64,000 bases of DNA, taken from an uncultured Clostridia bacterium (GTDB lineage: Bacteria > Bacillota > Clostridia > Oscillospirales > Acutalibacteraceae). The DNA lies in the NCBI GenBank assembly GCA_944376655.1, contig CALWDJ010000003.1:1-64000 (forward strand), read 5' to 3'. The notes below the pieces were generated by a model, which was not told the origin of the DNA, ran no database searches, and worked only from the letters and a program-made list of their open reading frames with translations. The first letter of the stretch is position 1; the number at the start of each line of letters is the position of its first letter. The position numbers and the translations under genes are program-made. Positions 20,111 to 30,840 of the stretch are shown here, in pieces.

Positions 20111-20359
20111 TCAGCCTCTTAACGCGATAACATTTGCGATTATTGACATAACAAAGAAAAGAATGGCAATATACTTTGTCCAACGGGACAATGTGGCGTC
20201 AAACGTTCTCGCTTTGTTCTTTGAAAGAAAAGTATCAGCACCGCCGGATATCGCACCGTTTATACCGGCACGGTGACCCTGCTGCAAAAGAACAACGGCT
20301 ATAATGAAAAGAGAGACCAATATAACGGCAATTCCGATTATTATTTCAACTGCACTCAC
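20111..20359 (-). CDS. secG: Preprotein translocase subunit SecG
   Basis: Small membrane subunit of the SecYEG channel. The 82-aa protein has two transmembrane segments (about 5-25 and 60-80) with the conserved cytoplasmic loop VVLLQQGHRAGINGAISGGAD. The GTG start at 20359 is supported by GGAGG eight bases upstream. It sits downstream of leuS but has its own promoter. Confidence 0.94.
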   Translation of the reverse strand: MSAVEIIIGIAVILVSLFIIAVVLLQQGHRAGINGAISGGADTFLSKNKARTFDATLSRWTKYIAILFFVMSIIANVIALRG

Positions 20360-20393
20360 AGATTACACCTCCACATTACAGATAACACTGATT

Positions 20394-20422
20394 ATAATAC
20401 CACAAATTCGGCAGATATGCAA
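20394..20422 (-). promoter_or_regulatory. Promoter for secG
   Basis: Minus strand TTGCAT (20417-20422), 17 bp, TATTAT (20394-20399), between the leuS stop and secG. TATAAT three bases further on is an alternative -10. Confidence 0.65.
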
Positions 20423-20447
20423 TAAATATTTTGCACAAATGCGCAAA

Positions 20448-22862
20448 TTATTTCACGACAATATTAACAAGCTTTTTAGGCACATACAGCTCCTTAATAA
20501 CAGTACCTCCGCCTATCGCTGAAACGACTGCGTCATTCTGCTTTGCCTGTGCGATAGCGTCATCAGCGGAAATATCAGCCGGAATATCAATTCTTGCTTT
20601 TATTTTTCCGTTTACCTGCACCGCAATCTGTACGGTACTGTCAGCACATTTCGCCTCATCATAAGACGGCCACTCAGCCTCATTAAGCATCCCGTCAAAT
20701 CCCGCCTGCTGCCAAAGCTCTTCTGTCATATGCGGTGCAAAAGGATTGAGAAGGATAAGATATGTTTTAAATTCTCCCCTTGTAATGCTTCCGGTATTCT
20801 GAATACTGTTAAGCAGAGACATGAGAGCGGCTATCGCGGTATTCATTTTAAGTCCCCCAATGTCGAAGGTGACCTTTTTAATGGTACGGTGGAAGTCTGC
20901 CTCAAGCTCACTGCGGTATCCGTCACCGTCCGTCAGGCGATCAGACAGCGACCAGACCTTTTCGAGAAAACGCTTGCTTCCTTTTATTGATGACTGGCTC
21001 CAAGGCGCTGCTTTTTCAAAATCGCCTATAAACATTTCGTATATACGCATTGTATCTGCGCCGTAGTCGCGGATTATATCGTCCGGGTTTACTACATTGC
21101 CGCGTGATTTTGACATCTTCTCGCCGTTTTCACCCAGAATCATACCGTGGCTAGTACGCTTCGCATACGGCTCAGGATTCGGAACAGCGCCTATGTCGTA
21201 AAGGAATTTGTGCCAGAAGCGGCTGTAAAGAAGATGCAGCGTGGTATGCTCCATACCGCCGTTGTACCAGTCAACCGGACACCAGTATTCAAGCGCTTCC
21301 TTCGAGGCAAACTCTTTATCATTATGCGGGTCGCAGTAGCGCAGAAAATACCACGAAGAACCGGCCCACTGAGGCATAGTATCGGTCTCGCGCTTTGCCG
21401 GACCGCCGCAGTGCGGACAAGTGGTATTTACCCAGTCGGTCATTTTAGCAAGCGGTGACTCTCCGTTATCGGTAGGCTCATAGGAATCGACATTGGGAAG
21501 AACAAGCGGCAATTCGCTTTCGGGCAGCGGAACATAGCCGCATTTATCGCAGTGTACAATAGGTATAGGTTCTCCCCAGTAGCGCTGGCGTGAGAACACC
21601 CAGTCGCGGAGCTTGTAATTGGTTTTAACATATCCGATGCCCTTATCGATAAGCCACTGCTGCATGGCTTTTTTGGCTTCCTCTACCGAAAGACCGTCAA
21701 GAAAGCCGGAATTCACGAGCTTGCCTGTATCGCAATCGGTGTACGGCGCCTTCTGTACATCTTCTCCGCCCGAAACGACCTCAATAATCGGAAGACCGAA
21801 TTTCTTGGCGAAATCCCAGTCGCGTCCGTCGTGCGCGGGAACAGCCATAATAGCTCCCGTTCCGTATGAAATCAGGACATAATCCGAAATGAATATCGGA
21901 ACTTCCTTACCGTTCACCGGATTAACGGCGGTAACGCCCTCGAGCTTCACTCCGGTTTTGTCCTTGGCAAGCTCGGTTCTCTCGAAATCAGACTTTTTGG
22001 CGGCTTCCTGCTTGTAGGCGAGCACCTCGTCATAGTTTGCGATTTTATCGGCCCATTTTTCAATAAGCGGATGCTCGGGCGACATAACCATATAGGTAAC
22101 ACCGAAAAGAGTGTCTGCCCTCGTGGTAAAGATCTCAAACTCATCTCCGGTGCTGGCGGTAAACTTGACCTGAGTGCCGTAGGAACGTCCTATCCAGTTG
22201 CGCTGCTGCGTCTTTACCCTCTCAATAAAGTCGACATCATTAAGTCCGTCAAGCAGCTTTTCGGCATAATCGGTTATTTTAAGCATCCACTGGCTCTTTT
22301 CCCTGTGGACTACTTCACTGCCGCAGCGCTCGCAGAGACCGTTGACAACCTCTTCGTTAGCAAGCACGCATTTGCACGAAGTACACCAGTTTACCGACAT
22401 TTTCTTTTTATAGGCAAGTCCTTTTTTGAAAAGCTGCAGGAAAATCCACTGCGTCCATTTGTAATAGGACGGATCGGTGGTGTTTATCTCACGGCTCCAG
22501 TCAAAAGAAAAGCCGAGAGATTTAAGCTGTCTTTTGAAATTTTTTATATTATCCGCCGTAACCTTCGCGGGGTGAATATGATTTTTTATAGCGTAGTTTT
22601 CAGTAGGCAGACCGAACGCGTCCCACCCCATCGGGTAAAGCACATTATATCCCTGAAGCCTTTTTTTGCGGCATACAATATCAATAGCGGTGTATGAACG
22701 CGGATGTCCGACATGAAGACCCTGACCCGACGGATACGGGAACTCAACGAGTCCGTAAAATTTCGGCAGAGAATAATCGTCCTTCGCCGCAAAGGTTTGT
22801 TTTTCGTCCCATATATCCTGCCATTTTTTCTCAATGGCGGAATAATCGTAGTTGCTTTTCAT
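20448..22862 (-). CDS. leuS: Leucyl-tRNA synthetase
   Basis: Class I aminoacyl-tRNA synthetase, 804 aa. The HIGH-type motif is HVGH in [15 protein letters not shown] and the KMSKS motif is [12 protein letters not shown]. The zinc-binding region [21 protein letters not shown], the CP1 editing domain region ([15 protein letters not shown]) and a C-terminal anticodon/tail domain are present. ATG overlaps the rsfS stop (ATGA), so the two are coupled. No T-box leader precedes it, because it lies inside an operon. Confidence 0.98.
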   Translation of the reverse strand: MKSNYDYSAIEKKWQDIWDEKQTFAAKDDYSLPKFYGLVEFPYPSGQGLHVGHPRSYTAIDIVCRKKRLQGYNVLYPMGWDAFGLPTENYAIKNHIHPAKVTADNIKNFKRQLKSLGFSFDWSREINTTDPSYYKWTQWIFLQLFKKGLAYKKKMSVNWCTSCKCVLANEEVVNGLCERCGSEVVHREKSQWMLKITDYAEKLLDGLNDVDFIERVKTQQRNWIGRSYGTQVKFTASTGDEFEIFTTRADTLFGVTYMVMSPEHPLIEKWADKIANYDEVLAYKQEAAKKSDFERTELAKDKTGVKLEGVTAVNPVNGKEVPIFISDYVLISYGTGAIMAVPAHDGRDWDFAKKFGLPIIEVVSGGEDVQKAPYTDCDTGKLVNSGFLDGLSVEEAKKAMQQWLIDKGIGYVKTNYKLRDWVFSRQRYWGEPIPIVHCDKCGYVPLPESELPLVLPNVDSYEPTDNGESPLAKMTDWVNTTCPHCGGPAKRETDTMPQWAGSSWYFLRYCDPHNDKEFASKEALEYWCPVDWYNGGMEHTTLHLLYSRFWHKFLYDIGAVPNPEPYAKRTSHGMILGENGEKMSKSRGNVVNPDDIIRDYGADTMRIYEMFIGDFEKAAPWSQSSIKGSKRFLEKVWSLSDRLTDGDGYRSELEADFHRTIKKVTFDIGGLKMNTAIAALMSLLNSIQNTGSITRGEFKTYLILLNPFAPHMTEELWQQAGFDGMLNEAEWPSYDEAKCADSTVQIAVQVNGKIKARIDIPADISADDAIAQAKQNDAVVSAIGGGTVIKELYVPKKLVNIVVK

Positions 22863-23230
22863 TTTAAATCCCCTTCTGCCTCTGAAAGAATATCATCAAG
22901 TTTAACCTGTTCCCCGTCGCCCCACATCTTATCAAGCGCATAAAACTCACGCTGGTCACGGCTGAAAACATGAATAATAACCGAACCGTAGTCAAGAACT
23001 ATCCAGCCGGTAGTCCTTCCCTCTATATGATGCGGCTGAACGCCGGCCTCTGAGAGCTTTTCCTCTACTTCGTCCGCAAGTGAGCGCACATGAGTGGACG
23101 ATGTGGCAGTGCACATAAGGAAATACTCGGCAAGAACCGTGATTTCAGATACTTTTACGGCATTAAGCTCCTTGGCCTTTTTCGCGTTGAGCGCGTTTGC
23201 AGCGATTTTTAAAATTTCAAATGCTTCCAA
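22859..23230 (-). CDS. rsfS: Ribosomal silencing factor RsfS
   Basis: Binds uL14 and blocks subunit joining when nutrients are low. The 123 aa contain the RsfS core: [40 protein letters not shown], and [23 protein letters not shown] (shown in part). It lies between yqeK and leuS, the usual Firmicute order (yqeK-yqeL). Confidence 0.94.
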   Translation of the reverse strand: MEAFEILKIAANALNAKKAKELNAVKVSEITVLAEYFLMCTATSSTHVRSLADEVEEKLSEAGVQPHHIEGRTTGWIVLDYGSVIIHVFSRDQREFYALDKMWGDGEQVKLDDILSEAEGDLK

Positions 23231-23245
23231 TTAAATTCCTCCGAA

Positions 23246-23821
23246 TTACTGTAATACAGCCTGATTATATGCTTCCACCGTATCAATGTGTATGGCTCGC
23301 CCCTGACTTACAAGGTCGGTGATCGAATACTCAAGCGCATACACAAATGCCTTTTCAAGCGATTCGTCAACGTATTTCCGGATTACGTCCACATCTTCGT
23401 AATCACGGTCTGCCGAAGTAAAATCAGCAAGATAAAGTATTTTCGCGAGCAGCGACATATCAGCCTTTGCGGTTGTGTGATATCTTATCGCGTCAATAAT
23501 TTCCGCATCTTCTATACCTATTACACGTTTGACGTATTCCGCTCCGGACATGGCGTGCCACAGCTTTTTGGCATTTTTTTCAATATCGTTTAAAATTATA
23601 TCAGACTCTTTGAAAATTTGCAAGTGTTCCTCGTCTGACGAGTTTTTTGTTATATCATGCAAAAGACCGGCAAGATAGGCTTTTTCCCAGTTGCCGCCGT
23701 ATTTGACGGCAAGTCGCTTTGCCTCATCCGCCACACAGAGTGAATGATAATAACGTTTTTCGTTGAGTCTGCTCTTCAGAATAATTTTGAGAGCCTCATA
23801 ATCCGTCCTGATTTCAGACAC
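23246..23821 (-). CDS. yqeK: YqeK-type HD-domain phosphohydrolase (symmetrical Ap4A hydrolase)
   Basis: HD hydrolase that splits diadenosine tetraphosphate to ADP. GTG at 23821 is chosen because GGAGGG lies eight bases upstream and the product (191 aa) then has family length; the frame runs further up inside nadD. HD motifs are RYYHSLCVADEAKRLA, LAGLLHDITKN, WHAMSGAEY and YLADFTSADRDYEDVD. It overlaps the nadD 3' end by 8 bases. Confidence 0.92.
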   Translation of the reverse strand: MSEIRTDYEALKIILKSRLNEKRYYHSLCVADEAKRLAVKYGGNWEKAYLAGLLHDITKNSSDEEHLQIFKESDIILNDIEKNAKKLWHAMSGAEYVKRVIGIEDAEIIDAIRYHTTAKADMSLLAKILYLADFTSADRDYEDVDVIRKYVDESLEKAFVYALEYSITDLVSQGRAIHIDTVEAYNQAVLQ

Positions 23822-24407
23822 CGTAAATCCCTCCGGCTTTAATGTAATCGTATATATATTCCGGCAAAAGCGCCTTCGCACTGTTAACGTCTTTCCGTAT
23901 CAGAGTCGATGAAACCGCCGTTATCCGCTCGTTCATTACGGTAATACGCATTCCCTCACGCTCCAGCTGCGCTTTTTTGCTGTCAAAAAGCGTATCGTCG
24001 GTATCGGTCCGCCTGAAGGCGTAAAACGGCAGCATTTTCATCAGCTCACTGTATCTGTACCATTCGTCGAATGTGACGAGCATATCGCCGCCGCATACAA
24101 AAACAAAATCCCTTTCAGGATATTTCTGCTTTAAAAGCTTTACGGTGTCGAAGGTATAGCTTTTGCCTGTTCTTTCAAATTCAATCAGAGAAACCCTCGC
24201 CTTTTTGCAGCGTTCCGCCGCCATACGGCACATCTCTATCCTTACGGAATCTTCTGCGGCCCTGTCAAACACCTTGTGCGGCGGTATCCTCGTCGGCATG
24301 ATCCATATCTCGCCAATTTCCGGACGGTTCTCAAGCGCCGAAAGAATTTCACAGTGACCTATATGCAAAGGATTGAAGGTTCCCCCGAAAAGAGCGGTAA
24401 AAGACAT
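23814..24407 (-). CDS. nadD: Nicotinate-nucleotide adenylyltransferase
   Basis: Adenylates NaMN to deamido-NAD in NAD biosynthesis. The 197-aa protein has the nucleotidyltransferase motif ALFGGTFNPLHIGHCEIL and the C-terminal VSSTLIRKDV (ISSTxIR-type). The intermediate WIMPTRIPPHK and FVCGGDMLVTFDEWYR are typical of NadD. It is adjacent to yhbY (one base) and overlaps yqeK, as in Bacillus. Confidence 0.96.
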   Translation of the reverse strand: MSFTALFGGTFNPLHIGHCEILSALENRPEIGEIWIMPTRIPPHKVFDRAAEDSVRIEMCRMAAERCKKARVSLIEFERTGKSYTFDTVKLLKQKYPERDFVFVCGGDMLVTFDEWYRYSELMKMLPFYAFRRTDTDDTLFDSKKAQLEREGMRITVMNERITAVSSTLIRKDVNSAKALLPEYIYDYIKAGGIYGV

Positions 24408-24408
24408 A

Positions 24409-24702
24409 TTATTTCACCAGTTTAATCTGCTTGTTGTTGCGGCTCTCACGGTAGAGTATAAAACGTGTGCCTATTACCTGCACAACATCAGCTCCGGTCT
24501 TTTCCGCAATCTCCTCGGCGGCGTCACGTGATGAAAGCGGACAGGTTTCAAGAGTTCTCATTTTAATTATTTCCCTTGCCTCAAGCGCGTCATCAGCCTG
24601 TTTTACCGTGTTTTCCGTAACACCTGACTTACCCACCTGAAAAATAGTATCAAGACTGTTCGCCATGGCGCGCAACTGCGCCCTTTGTCTGCTGTTCAAC
24701 AT
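24409..24702 (-). CDS. yhbY: YhbY-type RNA-binding (CRM domain) protein
   Basis: 97-aa CRM-domain protein associated with pre-50S ribosome particles. The GxxG-like loop FQVGKSGVTENTV and the core VIGTRFILYRES are visible. It begins MLNSRQRAQLRAMA directly upstream of the rdgB stop triplet, with GGAGAAAT as ribosome binding site. Confidence 0.93.
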   Translation of the reverse strand: MLNSRQRAQLRAMANSLDTIFQVGKSGVTENTVKQADDALEAREIIKMRTLETCPLSSRDAAEEIAEKTGADVVQVIGTRFILYRESRNNKQIKLVK

Positions 24703-25305
24703 TCATATTTCTCCGTTATCGATTATTTTTTTAAGCTCTTTCTCAAATTTTCTTAGCGCTATTCCCCTGTGACTTACCCTGTCCTTCTCCTCGGGTGACA
24801 GTTCGGCGTAGCAGCCTGCCTCGCACACAAAAAGCGGGTCATAGCCGAAGCCTCCGGTGCCGCTGCATTTGTCCGCGACATAGCCGGGGCATTCCCCTCT
24901 TACCGTAAATTCTCTGCCGTCGGGAAACACGCATGCGATAGCCGAAACAAAAACCGCCGTGCGTTTTTCCTTCGGAACACCGTCAAGTGCCGCAAGCAGC
25001 TTATTATTATTGCTTTCATATGTAGCTCCCTCGCCCGAATAGCGGGCGGAGTAAACTCCGGGAGCACCGTCAAGATAATCAACGCTCAGTCCCGAGTCGT
25101 CCGCAACGGTCATTATTCCGGTTACTTTAAGTCCTGAATGCGCTTTTAAAAGAGCGTTTTCCTCATATGTCGTTCCGGTTTCCTCAACCTCAGGCAGCGG
25201 CTCGCTTAAATCATTTTCACTGAGCACTTCAAATCCCATCGGCTTTAAAATACGTTCAAGCTCTTTGAGCTTATTGTGGTTTTTTGTCGCGATAAATATT
25301 TTCAA
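24703..25305 (-). CDS. rdgB: XTP/dITP diphosphatase
   Basis: House-cleaning enzyme that hydrolyses non-canonical purine nucleotides (ITP, XTP). TTG at 25305 is preferred: GGAGG lies nine bases upstream and the product starts KIFIATKNHNKLKEL after fMet, giving 200 aa as expected. An ATG further up would add a 17-residue tail not seen in the family. Motifs are ADDSGLSVDYLDGAPGVYSA, GFGYDPLFV and SHRGIALRKF. Confidence 0.95.
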   Translation of the reverse strand: MKIFIATKNHNKLKELERILKPMGFEVLSENDLSEPLPEVEETGTTYEENALLKAHSGLKVTGIMTVADDSGLSVDYLDGAPGVYSARYSGEGATYESNNNKLLAALDGVPKEKRTAVFVSAIACVFPDGREFTVRGECPGYVADKCSGTGGFGYDPLFVCEAGCYAELSPEEKDRVSHRGIALRKFEKELKKIIDNGEI

Positions 25306-25333
25306 ATCGTTTTTCCTCCGTTCATCCGGCAAA

Positions 25334-26239
25334 TCATTCAAAAATCCCATCGGCAAATTCCGCAGCGTTAAAAGGCTGTAAATCGTCTATACCCTCTCCG
25401 ACGCCGACAAATTTCACCGGTATTCCGAGCTCGTTTCTTATTGCTATTATTATACCGCCTTTTGCGGTTCCGTCAAGCTTTGTCAGGACAATTCCGGTAA
25501 TATCTGCAACATTTTTGAACTCTCTTGCCTGATTAACCGCGTTCTGTCCGGTTGCCGCGTCAAGCACGAGCAGCGTTTCCACCGAAGCGTCCGGAAGCTC
25601 CCTGCCTATCACACGGTAAATTTTAGCAAGCTCGTCCATCAGATTCTTTTTGTTATGAAGCCTGCCGGCGGTATCGCAGATTATGACGTCTGCTCCCTTA
25701 GCCTTCGCCGACGCTATTGTATCAAACACAACTGAGGCGGGGTCGGTTCCCTCAACGCTTCTCACCATCGAAACACCGGCGCGCTCTGCCCATATTCCGA
25801 GCTGGTCGATTGCCGCAGCCCTGAAGGTGTCCGCCGCGCCCAAAACAACCTTTTTGCCGTCTGCTTTAAGCTGTGAAGCCAGTTTTCCTATTGTCGTGGT
25901 CTTTCCTACACCGTTTACACCGATAACAAGTATAACAGACGGCTTTGTATCGAGCTTCAGCCCCTCGTCCTCTCCGAGCATTTCGGCAATGATTTCCTTC
26001 ATAAGCCTCTTTATTTGGGACGGGTCGGTTATTCCGGTCTCCTTGATTTTTTTACGCAGCTGCCCGCAGATTGCTTCCGCGGTTACAACCCCGACATCGG
26101 ATATGACCAGAGTTTCCTCCAGCTCCTCAAAAAGCTCCTCGTCAATTTTTGTAAAGCTGTTTAATATGCTGTTTACACCGTTTGAAATGGAGTCCCTTGT
26201 TTTCTGAAGACCCTGTTTGATTTTACTGAATAATCCCAT
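25334..26239 (-). CDS. ftsY: Signal recognition particle receptor FtsY
   Basis: SRP-receptor GTPase at the membrane. The 301-aa protein has the NG core without a long acidic A domain, as usual in Firmicutes. G1 is GVNGVGKTTTIGKLA, followed by DTFRAAAIDQL, DTAGRLHNK (G3) and TKLDGTAKGG (G4), ending with the GVGEGIDDLQPFNAAEF signature. It follows smc by 23 bp in the standard rnc-smc-ftsY order. Confidence 0.97.
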   Translation of the reverse strand: MGLFSKIKQGLQKTRDSISNGVNSILNSFTKIDEELFEELEETLVISDVGVVTAEAICGQLRKKIKETGITDPSQIKRLMKEIIAEMLGEDEGLKLDTKPSVILVIGVNGVGKTTTIGKLASQLKADGKKVVLGAADTFRAAAIDQLGIWAERAGVSMVRSVEGTDPASVVFDTIASAKAKGADVIICDTAGRLHNKKNLMDELAKIYRVIGRELPDASVETLLVLDAATGQNAVNQAREFKNVADITGIVLTKLDGTAKGGIIIAIRNELGIPVKFVGVGEGIDDLQPFNAAEFADGIFE

Positions 26240-26262
26240 GGCTTTCCCGCCTTTACAGAAAT

Positions 26263-29200
26263 TTATGCGCCTTTTGTTTCGGCAAGCGTCTTTTCAAGCT
26301 CGGAAACATTAAGCTCAAGCAGCTTTGTGATTCCCTTTTCCTGCATCGTGACGCCGTAAAGCATATCCGCCGCTTCCATTGTTCCTCTGCGGTGCGTAAC
26401 GCATATGAACTGTGTAGAATAATCGGATTTTTTCATATAATCCGCGAACCGCTCGACGTTAATATCGTCAAGCGCCGTGTCAACCTCGTCAAGGAAGCAG
26501 AACGGAGGAGCGTTTACACGCATAATCGCGAAGTATATGGAAAGAGCGATAAGCGCCTTTTCACCGCCCGAAAGCCCGTCAAGGCTCGGTACGTTCTTGC
26601 CCGGCAGCTTAACGTTTATGTCAATACCGCTTTCAAGCACGTTTTCGGGTTCTGAAAGCGTAAGGCTCGCGCTCCCGCCGCCGAAAAGCTCTGTAAATGT
26701 CTTTGAAAAGTTCTCGTTTATTTTCTCAAAGCCTTCCGTAAATATATCCTGCATCTGATGCGTCAGCTGATTTATGAGCTTATGAAGCTCGGCGCGGGTA
26801 GTTTCAACATCGTTTATCTGTGCCGACATAAACTCATACCGCTCGCTTACCTCTTTGTATTCCTCAATAGCCGAAACATTTACGTTTCCGAGTGAACGGA
26901 TTTTTGATTTTACATCGGCAAGCTCACGCTTTGCGTCAGACGGCTTTTCTATTCTGATACCCATGCTTTCCGCTTCGCTTCTCGTAAGCTGATATTCATC
27001 GTAAAGCTGACGTATAACGTCGTCGTACTCCTTGAGCATTACTTCTTTTCGTTCGGTAAGACGGGCAAGCTCGCCGCCGATTTTTTCACGCTGAGCGGTC
27101 TGCTCGCGCTCGCCCGACCTTAGCTCTATGCCGAGTTTCTCTGTACTGTTTCTTTTCTCGATAAGCTCGGCAATTTTGCTTTCAGACTCTGAAACCGATA
27201 ATTTAAGTCCGGCGGTTTTTGCGGCGGCTTCCTCGGTCTTGGCGGCAAGCTCTTTGTTTTTAAGCTCAAACTGAGCGGACTCCCTTTCGATTTCACGCTG
27301 CCTGTCCGCTCTGCCTGCGATCATTTCCTTTATATTATTGACCGAAAGCATGGTCGCTTCTATATCCTTTTGCTTCTCAATAACTGAAAGCTTGAGCGAC
27401 GTTATTTCCCCGGCGATACGCTCTCTGTCGGAATTGAGGCTGTCTCTTCCGCCTGTCATCTTATCAATTCCCGACTGAACAGCGGATTTGCGCGCGTCAA
27501 GCTCGGCTATCGCCTTGGCGGCAGCGTCAGCCGCTTCTTGCAGCTTTATCAGCTTTTCCCCGCCTGAAATACGCTCATCTTCAATCTGTTTAACCGCTTT
27601 TTCAAGACTTGTCTTCATATCGGTAATTCTTTTTATTTCAGCTAAAGCTCGTATTTTATCCTCGTTGGCGGTAGTAAGCACGGCATTTTCGGCGGTTATA
27701 TCGGCTTTTACTGAGGCAAGTGAGTTTTCAGCGTCTGACAGGCGTTTCTCCGCTTCGGCTGTTTTTTCATCGAGCTTTTTGACATCTTCTTCCAGCTTTT
27801 TAATATTGCTTATACGGCTTATCAGTCCCGCGTTTTTTACAAGCGAACCGCCTGTAAGCGAGCCGCCCGGATTTATTACCTGTCCGTCAAGTGTCACGAC
27901 CTTTACGCGGTAACCGTATTTTTTGGCTATTGCCGCAGCCGAATCAATTTCCTCCGCGACAATAACGCCGCCGAGAAGATATTTAATAATATCCCGGTAT
28001 TTATCGTCGGTTTTTACCAGCTCGTCCGCAATTCCCACATATCCGGCAAGCGCCTCAAAGCCTTGCTCCTTAAATTCTCTCGGCCTGATTGTCGCGACAG
28101 GCAGAAACGTTGCTCTTCCGCCCTTGCTTGTTTTCAGGAAATTTATGGCTCTTTTAGCGTCCGCCTCGGTTTCGGTCACGATATTCTGTATCGCCGCGGC
28201 AAGCGCCGTCTCAACGGCGATGCTGTACTCACGTTCGACCGTAATCAGCTTTGAGACCGGTCCGCATATACCTCTTAACAGTCCGGTTTCCGCCTGCGAC
28301 ATAACAGCCTTGACAGAATGACTGAAGCCCTCCATATTGTTTTCAAGCTCTTTAAGTATCTGAACACGGCGCTTTTTAGCTTCCGTATCAAGCCTTAAGC
28401 CGTCAAGCTCCTCCTTGATGTCGGCGTAGGCTTTCTCACGGGATTCAAGCCGCATTTCGTATCCCTTAATGGTATTGCGGCAGCTTGTAATGCTTTCTTC
28501 CGTTTCAGTAAGCATTCGGTCCGTCTCCGCAAGCTCGGTTTCAAGCTCTTTTATCTGAAGATTGTATTCATTCAGCTTTGTTTCAGAGGCAGCGGCACGT
28601 TCGGTGATCTCATCGGCAGCGGTCTGGGCGGTTACCATTTCAACTCGAAGGTCTGCGCTTTCAGAGGCAAGCGCGTTAAGCTGCTTAACCTCTCCCTCAA
28701 TCTGCCGTGAAATATTTTCACTGTCGGAAAGAAGCTCGGACAGCTTTTGCTCTAAAGCTGAGAGCTTTTCCTCTATCTGCTTTTTTTCGTTGATCTCTTC
28801 GGCGGCTTTGGCCTCTCTCTCCGATATTTCCGCCGCCGCGTCCTCGTCTGATTTACCGAGCTGCGCTGTCTCGTCGGCAAGACGTGCGATTTGTTCTTTA
28901 TTATGCTCAATATCGTTATTTATAACCGTGATATAGCTTTCGTTTTTGACTATTTCCTCATTGTAATTTGAAATATTAAGTCTTTCTCCCTCTATTTCCG
29001 ATGTAAGACGAGCGAAATACGCTGTATTTTCCTCGGCGCGGCGGTCAAAATCGGACAAAGCCTCATCTATTTCACGGTAAGCGAGCTGAGCCGCCGCAAT
29101 CTTGCTTTCCTGCGCGCGCAGCGCCTCCTTGGAATTGTCAAGCGTATGAATCCAAAGCCCTATCTCAAGTTTCTTTTTGTTTTCTGACAGCTCGAGAAAT

Positions 29201-29841
29201 TTCTGCGCTTTTTTGCTCTGCTCGGCAAGAGGGCCGACACGTGATTCAAGCTCGTCCATAATATCATGAAGACGCAGGAGATTATCCTCTGCCGCCGTCA
29301 GCTTCTTTTCCGCCTCGAGCTTTCTGTAACGGTATTTTGATATTCCCGCCGCTTCCTCGAAAATATCCCTGCGCTCGCCGGATTTTGAGCTTATGATATT
29401 ATCAATCTTACCCTGACCTATCATCGAATAACCGTCTCTTCCGAGTCCGGTATCCATAAACAGCTCATGTATATCCTTCAGTCTCACCGAAACACCGTTA
29501 ATGGCGTATTCGCTTTCGTGCGAGCGGTAATAGCGCCTTGTCACGGCGACACTGTCATTATCAAAATTAAGCGTGCGGTCGGTATTGTCTATATTAAGCG
29601 TAACCTCGCAGTAACCGTGGGGACGGCGCGTTTCGGTTCCGCCGAAGATCACGTCCTCCATCGACTGACCTCGTAGACTTTTGGTAGACTGCTCACCGAG
29701 CACCCAGCGAACCGCGTCCGATATGTTGCTTTTGCCGCTGCCGTTAGGCCCGACAACAGCGGTAATTCCCTTGCCGAATTTAAGAACGGTTTTATCCGCA
29801 AAAGATTTAAAGCCCTGTATCTGTATAGAGCTTAACAGCAT
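26263..29841 (-). CDS. smc: Chromosome segregation protein SMC
   Basis: Condensin ATPase, 1192 aa, usual length. N-terminal Walker A is GPNGSGKSNISDAVRW. Two long coiled coils flank a glycine-rich hinge (about 520-640, VINPGGSLTGGSL just after). The C-terminal signature is LDGLSGGEKALIALS and Walker B is FCFLDEVDTALDD. It abuts the radical SAM gene without spacing and is upstream of ftsY. Confidence 0.98.
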   Translation of the reverse strand: MLLSSIQIQGFKSFADKTVLKFGKGITAVVGPNGSGKSNISDAVRWVLGEQSTKSLRGQSMEDVIFGGTETRRPHGYCEVTLNIDNTDRTLNFDNDSVAVTRRYYRSHESEYAINGVSVRLKDIHELFMDTGLGRDGYSMIGQGKIDNIISSKSGERRDIFEEAAGISKYRYRKLEAEKKLTAAEDNLLRLHDIMDELESRVGPLAEQSKKAQKFLELSENKKKLEIGLWIHTLDNSKEALRAQESKIAAAQLAYREIDEALSDFDRRAEENTAYFARLTSEIEGERLNISNYNEEIVKNESYITVINNDIEHNKEQIARLADETAQLGKSDEDAAAEISEREAKAAEEINEKKQIEEKLSALEQKLSELLSDSENISRQIEGEVKQLNALASESADLRVEMVTAQTAADEITERAAASETKLNEYNLQIKELETELAETDRMLTETEESITSCRNTIKGYEMRLESREKAYADIKEELDGLRLDTEAKKRRVQILKELENNMEGFSHSVKAVMSQAETGLLRGICGPVSKLITVEREYSIAVETALAAAIQNIVTETEADAKRAINFLKTSKGGRATFLPVATIRPREFKEQGFEALAGYVGIADELVKTDDKYRDIIKYLLGGVIVAEEIDSAAAIAKKYGYRVKVVTLDGQVINPGGSLTGGSLVKNAGLISRISNIKKLEEDVKKLDEKTAEAEKRLSDAENSLASVKADITAENAVLTTANEDKIRALAEIKRITDMKTSLEKAVKQIEDERISGGEKLIKLQEAADAAAKAIAELDARKSAVQSGIDKMTGGRDSLNSDRERIAGEITSLKLSVIEKQKDIEATMLSVNNIKEMIAGRADRQREIERESAQFELKNKELAAKTEEAAAKTAGLKLSVSESESKIAELIEKRNSTEKLGIELRSGEREQTAQREKIGGELARLTERKEVMLKEYDDVIRQLYDEYQLTRSEAESMGIRIEKPSDAKRELADVKSKIRSLGNVNVSAIEEYKEVSERYEFMSAQINDVETTRAELHKLINQLTHQMQDIFTEGFEKINENFSKTFTELFGGGSASLTLSEPENVLESGIDINVKLPGKNVPSLDGLSGGEKALIALSIYFAIMRVNAPPFCFLDEVDTALDDINVERFADYMKKSDYSTQFICVTHRRGTMEAADMLYGVTMQEKGITKLLELNVSELEKTLAETKGA

Positions 29842-30840
29842 TTACTGCACTTCCTTTTCAATGCGAAATTCAAGACCCGACAGACTGCTGTCAGGCACAA
29901 CACGGCAGTCGAAGCCTTTTGAGGCGAGGAAAATAATGTTTTTCCTTGACTGTCCTGTCATTTTTGAAACGGCGCTACCGTTTACCTTTATAATATATTT
30001 CCCTTTTTCCGTAAACTGCGGCAGAACACCCGTAAGCATAATCTGTGACTGGCACAGCTCGCTGAAGGCTGGGTGCCACGGTCCCGCAATATACGCTTTT
30101 TCCTCTATCGAATGAAGTCCCAGCCTTATTACTCTTATTCCGTTTTCAGTAAACATTTTATACAGTTTGACCGCGAGTGTAACCGCAGCGTCAAGCGTTT
30201 GCGGCTTGTAAATTTTATCGGCGTAAAGAGCGGCAAGATCGGTATCTTTAAGCACTATCGTCGGATAAATGCGTACCGTATCAGGTTTTAAGGCAATCAG
30301 CTTTTCGGCTGTTTTCACCGCCGAAGAATCGCTGTCACCGTACAGTCCGGTCATCATCTGAAGTCCAAGCTCAAAGCCGTATTCACGTATAAGCTCAGAA
30401 GCCTTTACCACATCTGCGGACGTATGACCTCTGTTATTCATTTTAAGCACACGATCGCTCATGCTCTGTGCGCCGAGTTCGATGGAAGTAACATGGCGAC
30501 TTTTGAGCAGTTCAAGAATTTCCCTGTCAACAGCGTCAGGTCTCGTTGATATTCTTATGCCCTTTACGGTACCGTTTTCAACAAAGCCAGACGCGACATC
30601 CAACAGATCGGTCATATAATTCCGGTTTATCGCAGTAAAGCTGCCTCCGAAAAAGGCGATTTCAGCCGTTCCACTGTCAAAATTTTTGCTTTTAACAGCG
30701 GTTTTTACCGCTTTCGCCACATCAGAGCCACGCGGCGCCTTGCGGGCGCCGGTGATATACCTCTGGTCGCAGAAGCTGCATTTGTTAGGACAGCCGATAT
30801 GCGGTACAAAAATCGAAATATTGGAGTGTTTAAGGCTCAT
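29842..30840 (-). CDS. Radical SAM protein (Elp3-like, bacterial)
   Basis: 332-aa radical SAM enzyme with the cluster motif CPNKCSFC near residues 18-25, followed by GGSFTAI and the partner strands ISTRPDAVD and TSIELGAQSMSD, typical of the Elp3/YhcC-like group. A tRNA-modification role is possible by family, but the acetyltransferase domain of true Elp3 is absent. It lies between rnc (4-bp overlap) and smc (abutting) in one transcript. The exact reaction is unknown. Confidence 0.85.
   Translation of the reverse strand: MSLKHSNISIFVPHIGCPNKCSFCDQRYITGARKAPRGSDVAKAVKTAVKSKNFDSGTAEIAFFGGSFTAINRNYMTDLLDVASGFVENGTVKGIRISTRPDAVDREILELLKSRHVTSIELGAQSMSDRVLKMNNRGHTSADVVKASELIREYGFELGLQMMTGLYGDSDSSAVKTAEKLIALKPDTVRIYPTIVLKDTDLAALYADKIYKPQTLDAAVTLAVKLYKMFTENGIRVIRLGLHSIEEKAYIAGPWHPAFSELCQSQIMLTGVLPQFTEKGKYIIKVNGSAVSKMTGQSRKNIIFLASKGFDCRVVPDSSLSGLEFRIEKEVQ

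Noticed and set aside
20360..20447. T-box or other leader element at leuS
   Set aside because: leuS starts inside rsfS by a 4-base overlap, so there is no leader; the gap at 20360-20447 is on its 3' side and only holds the secG promoter.
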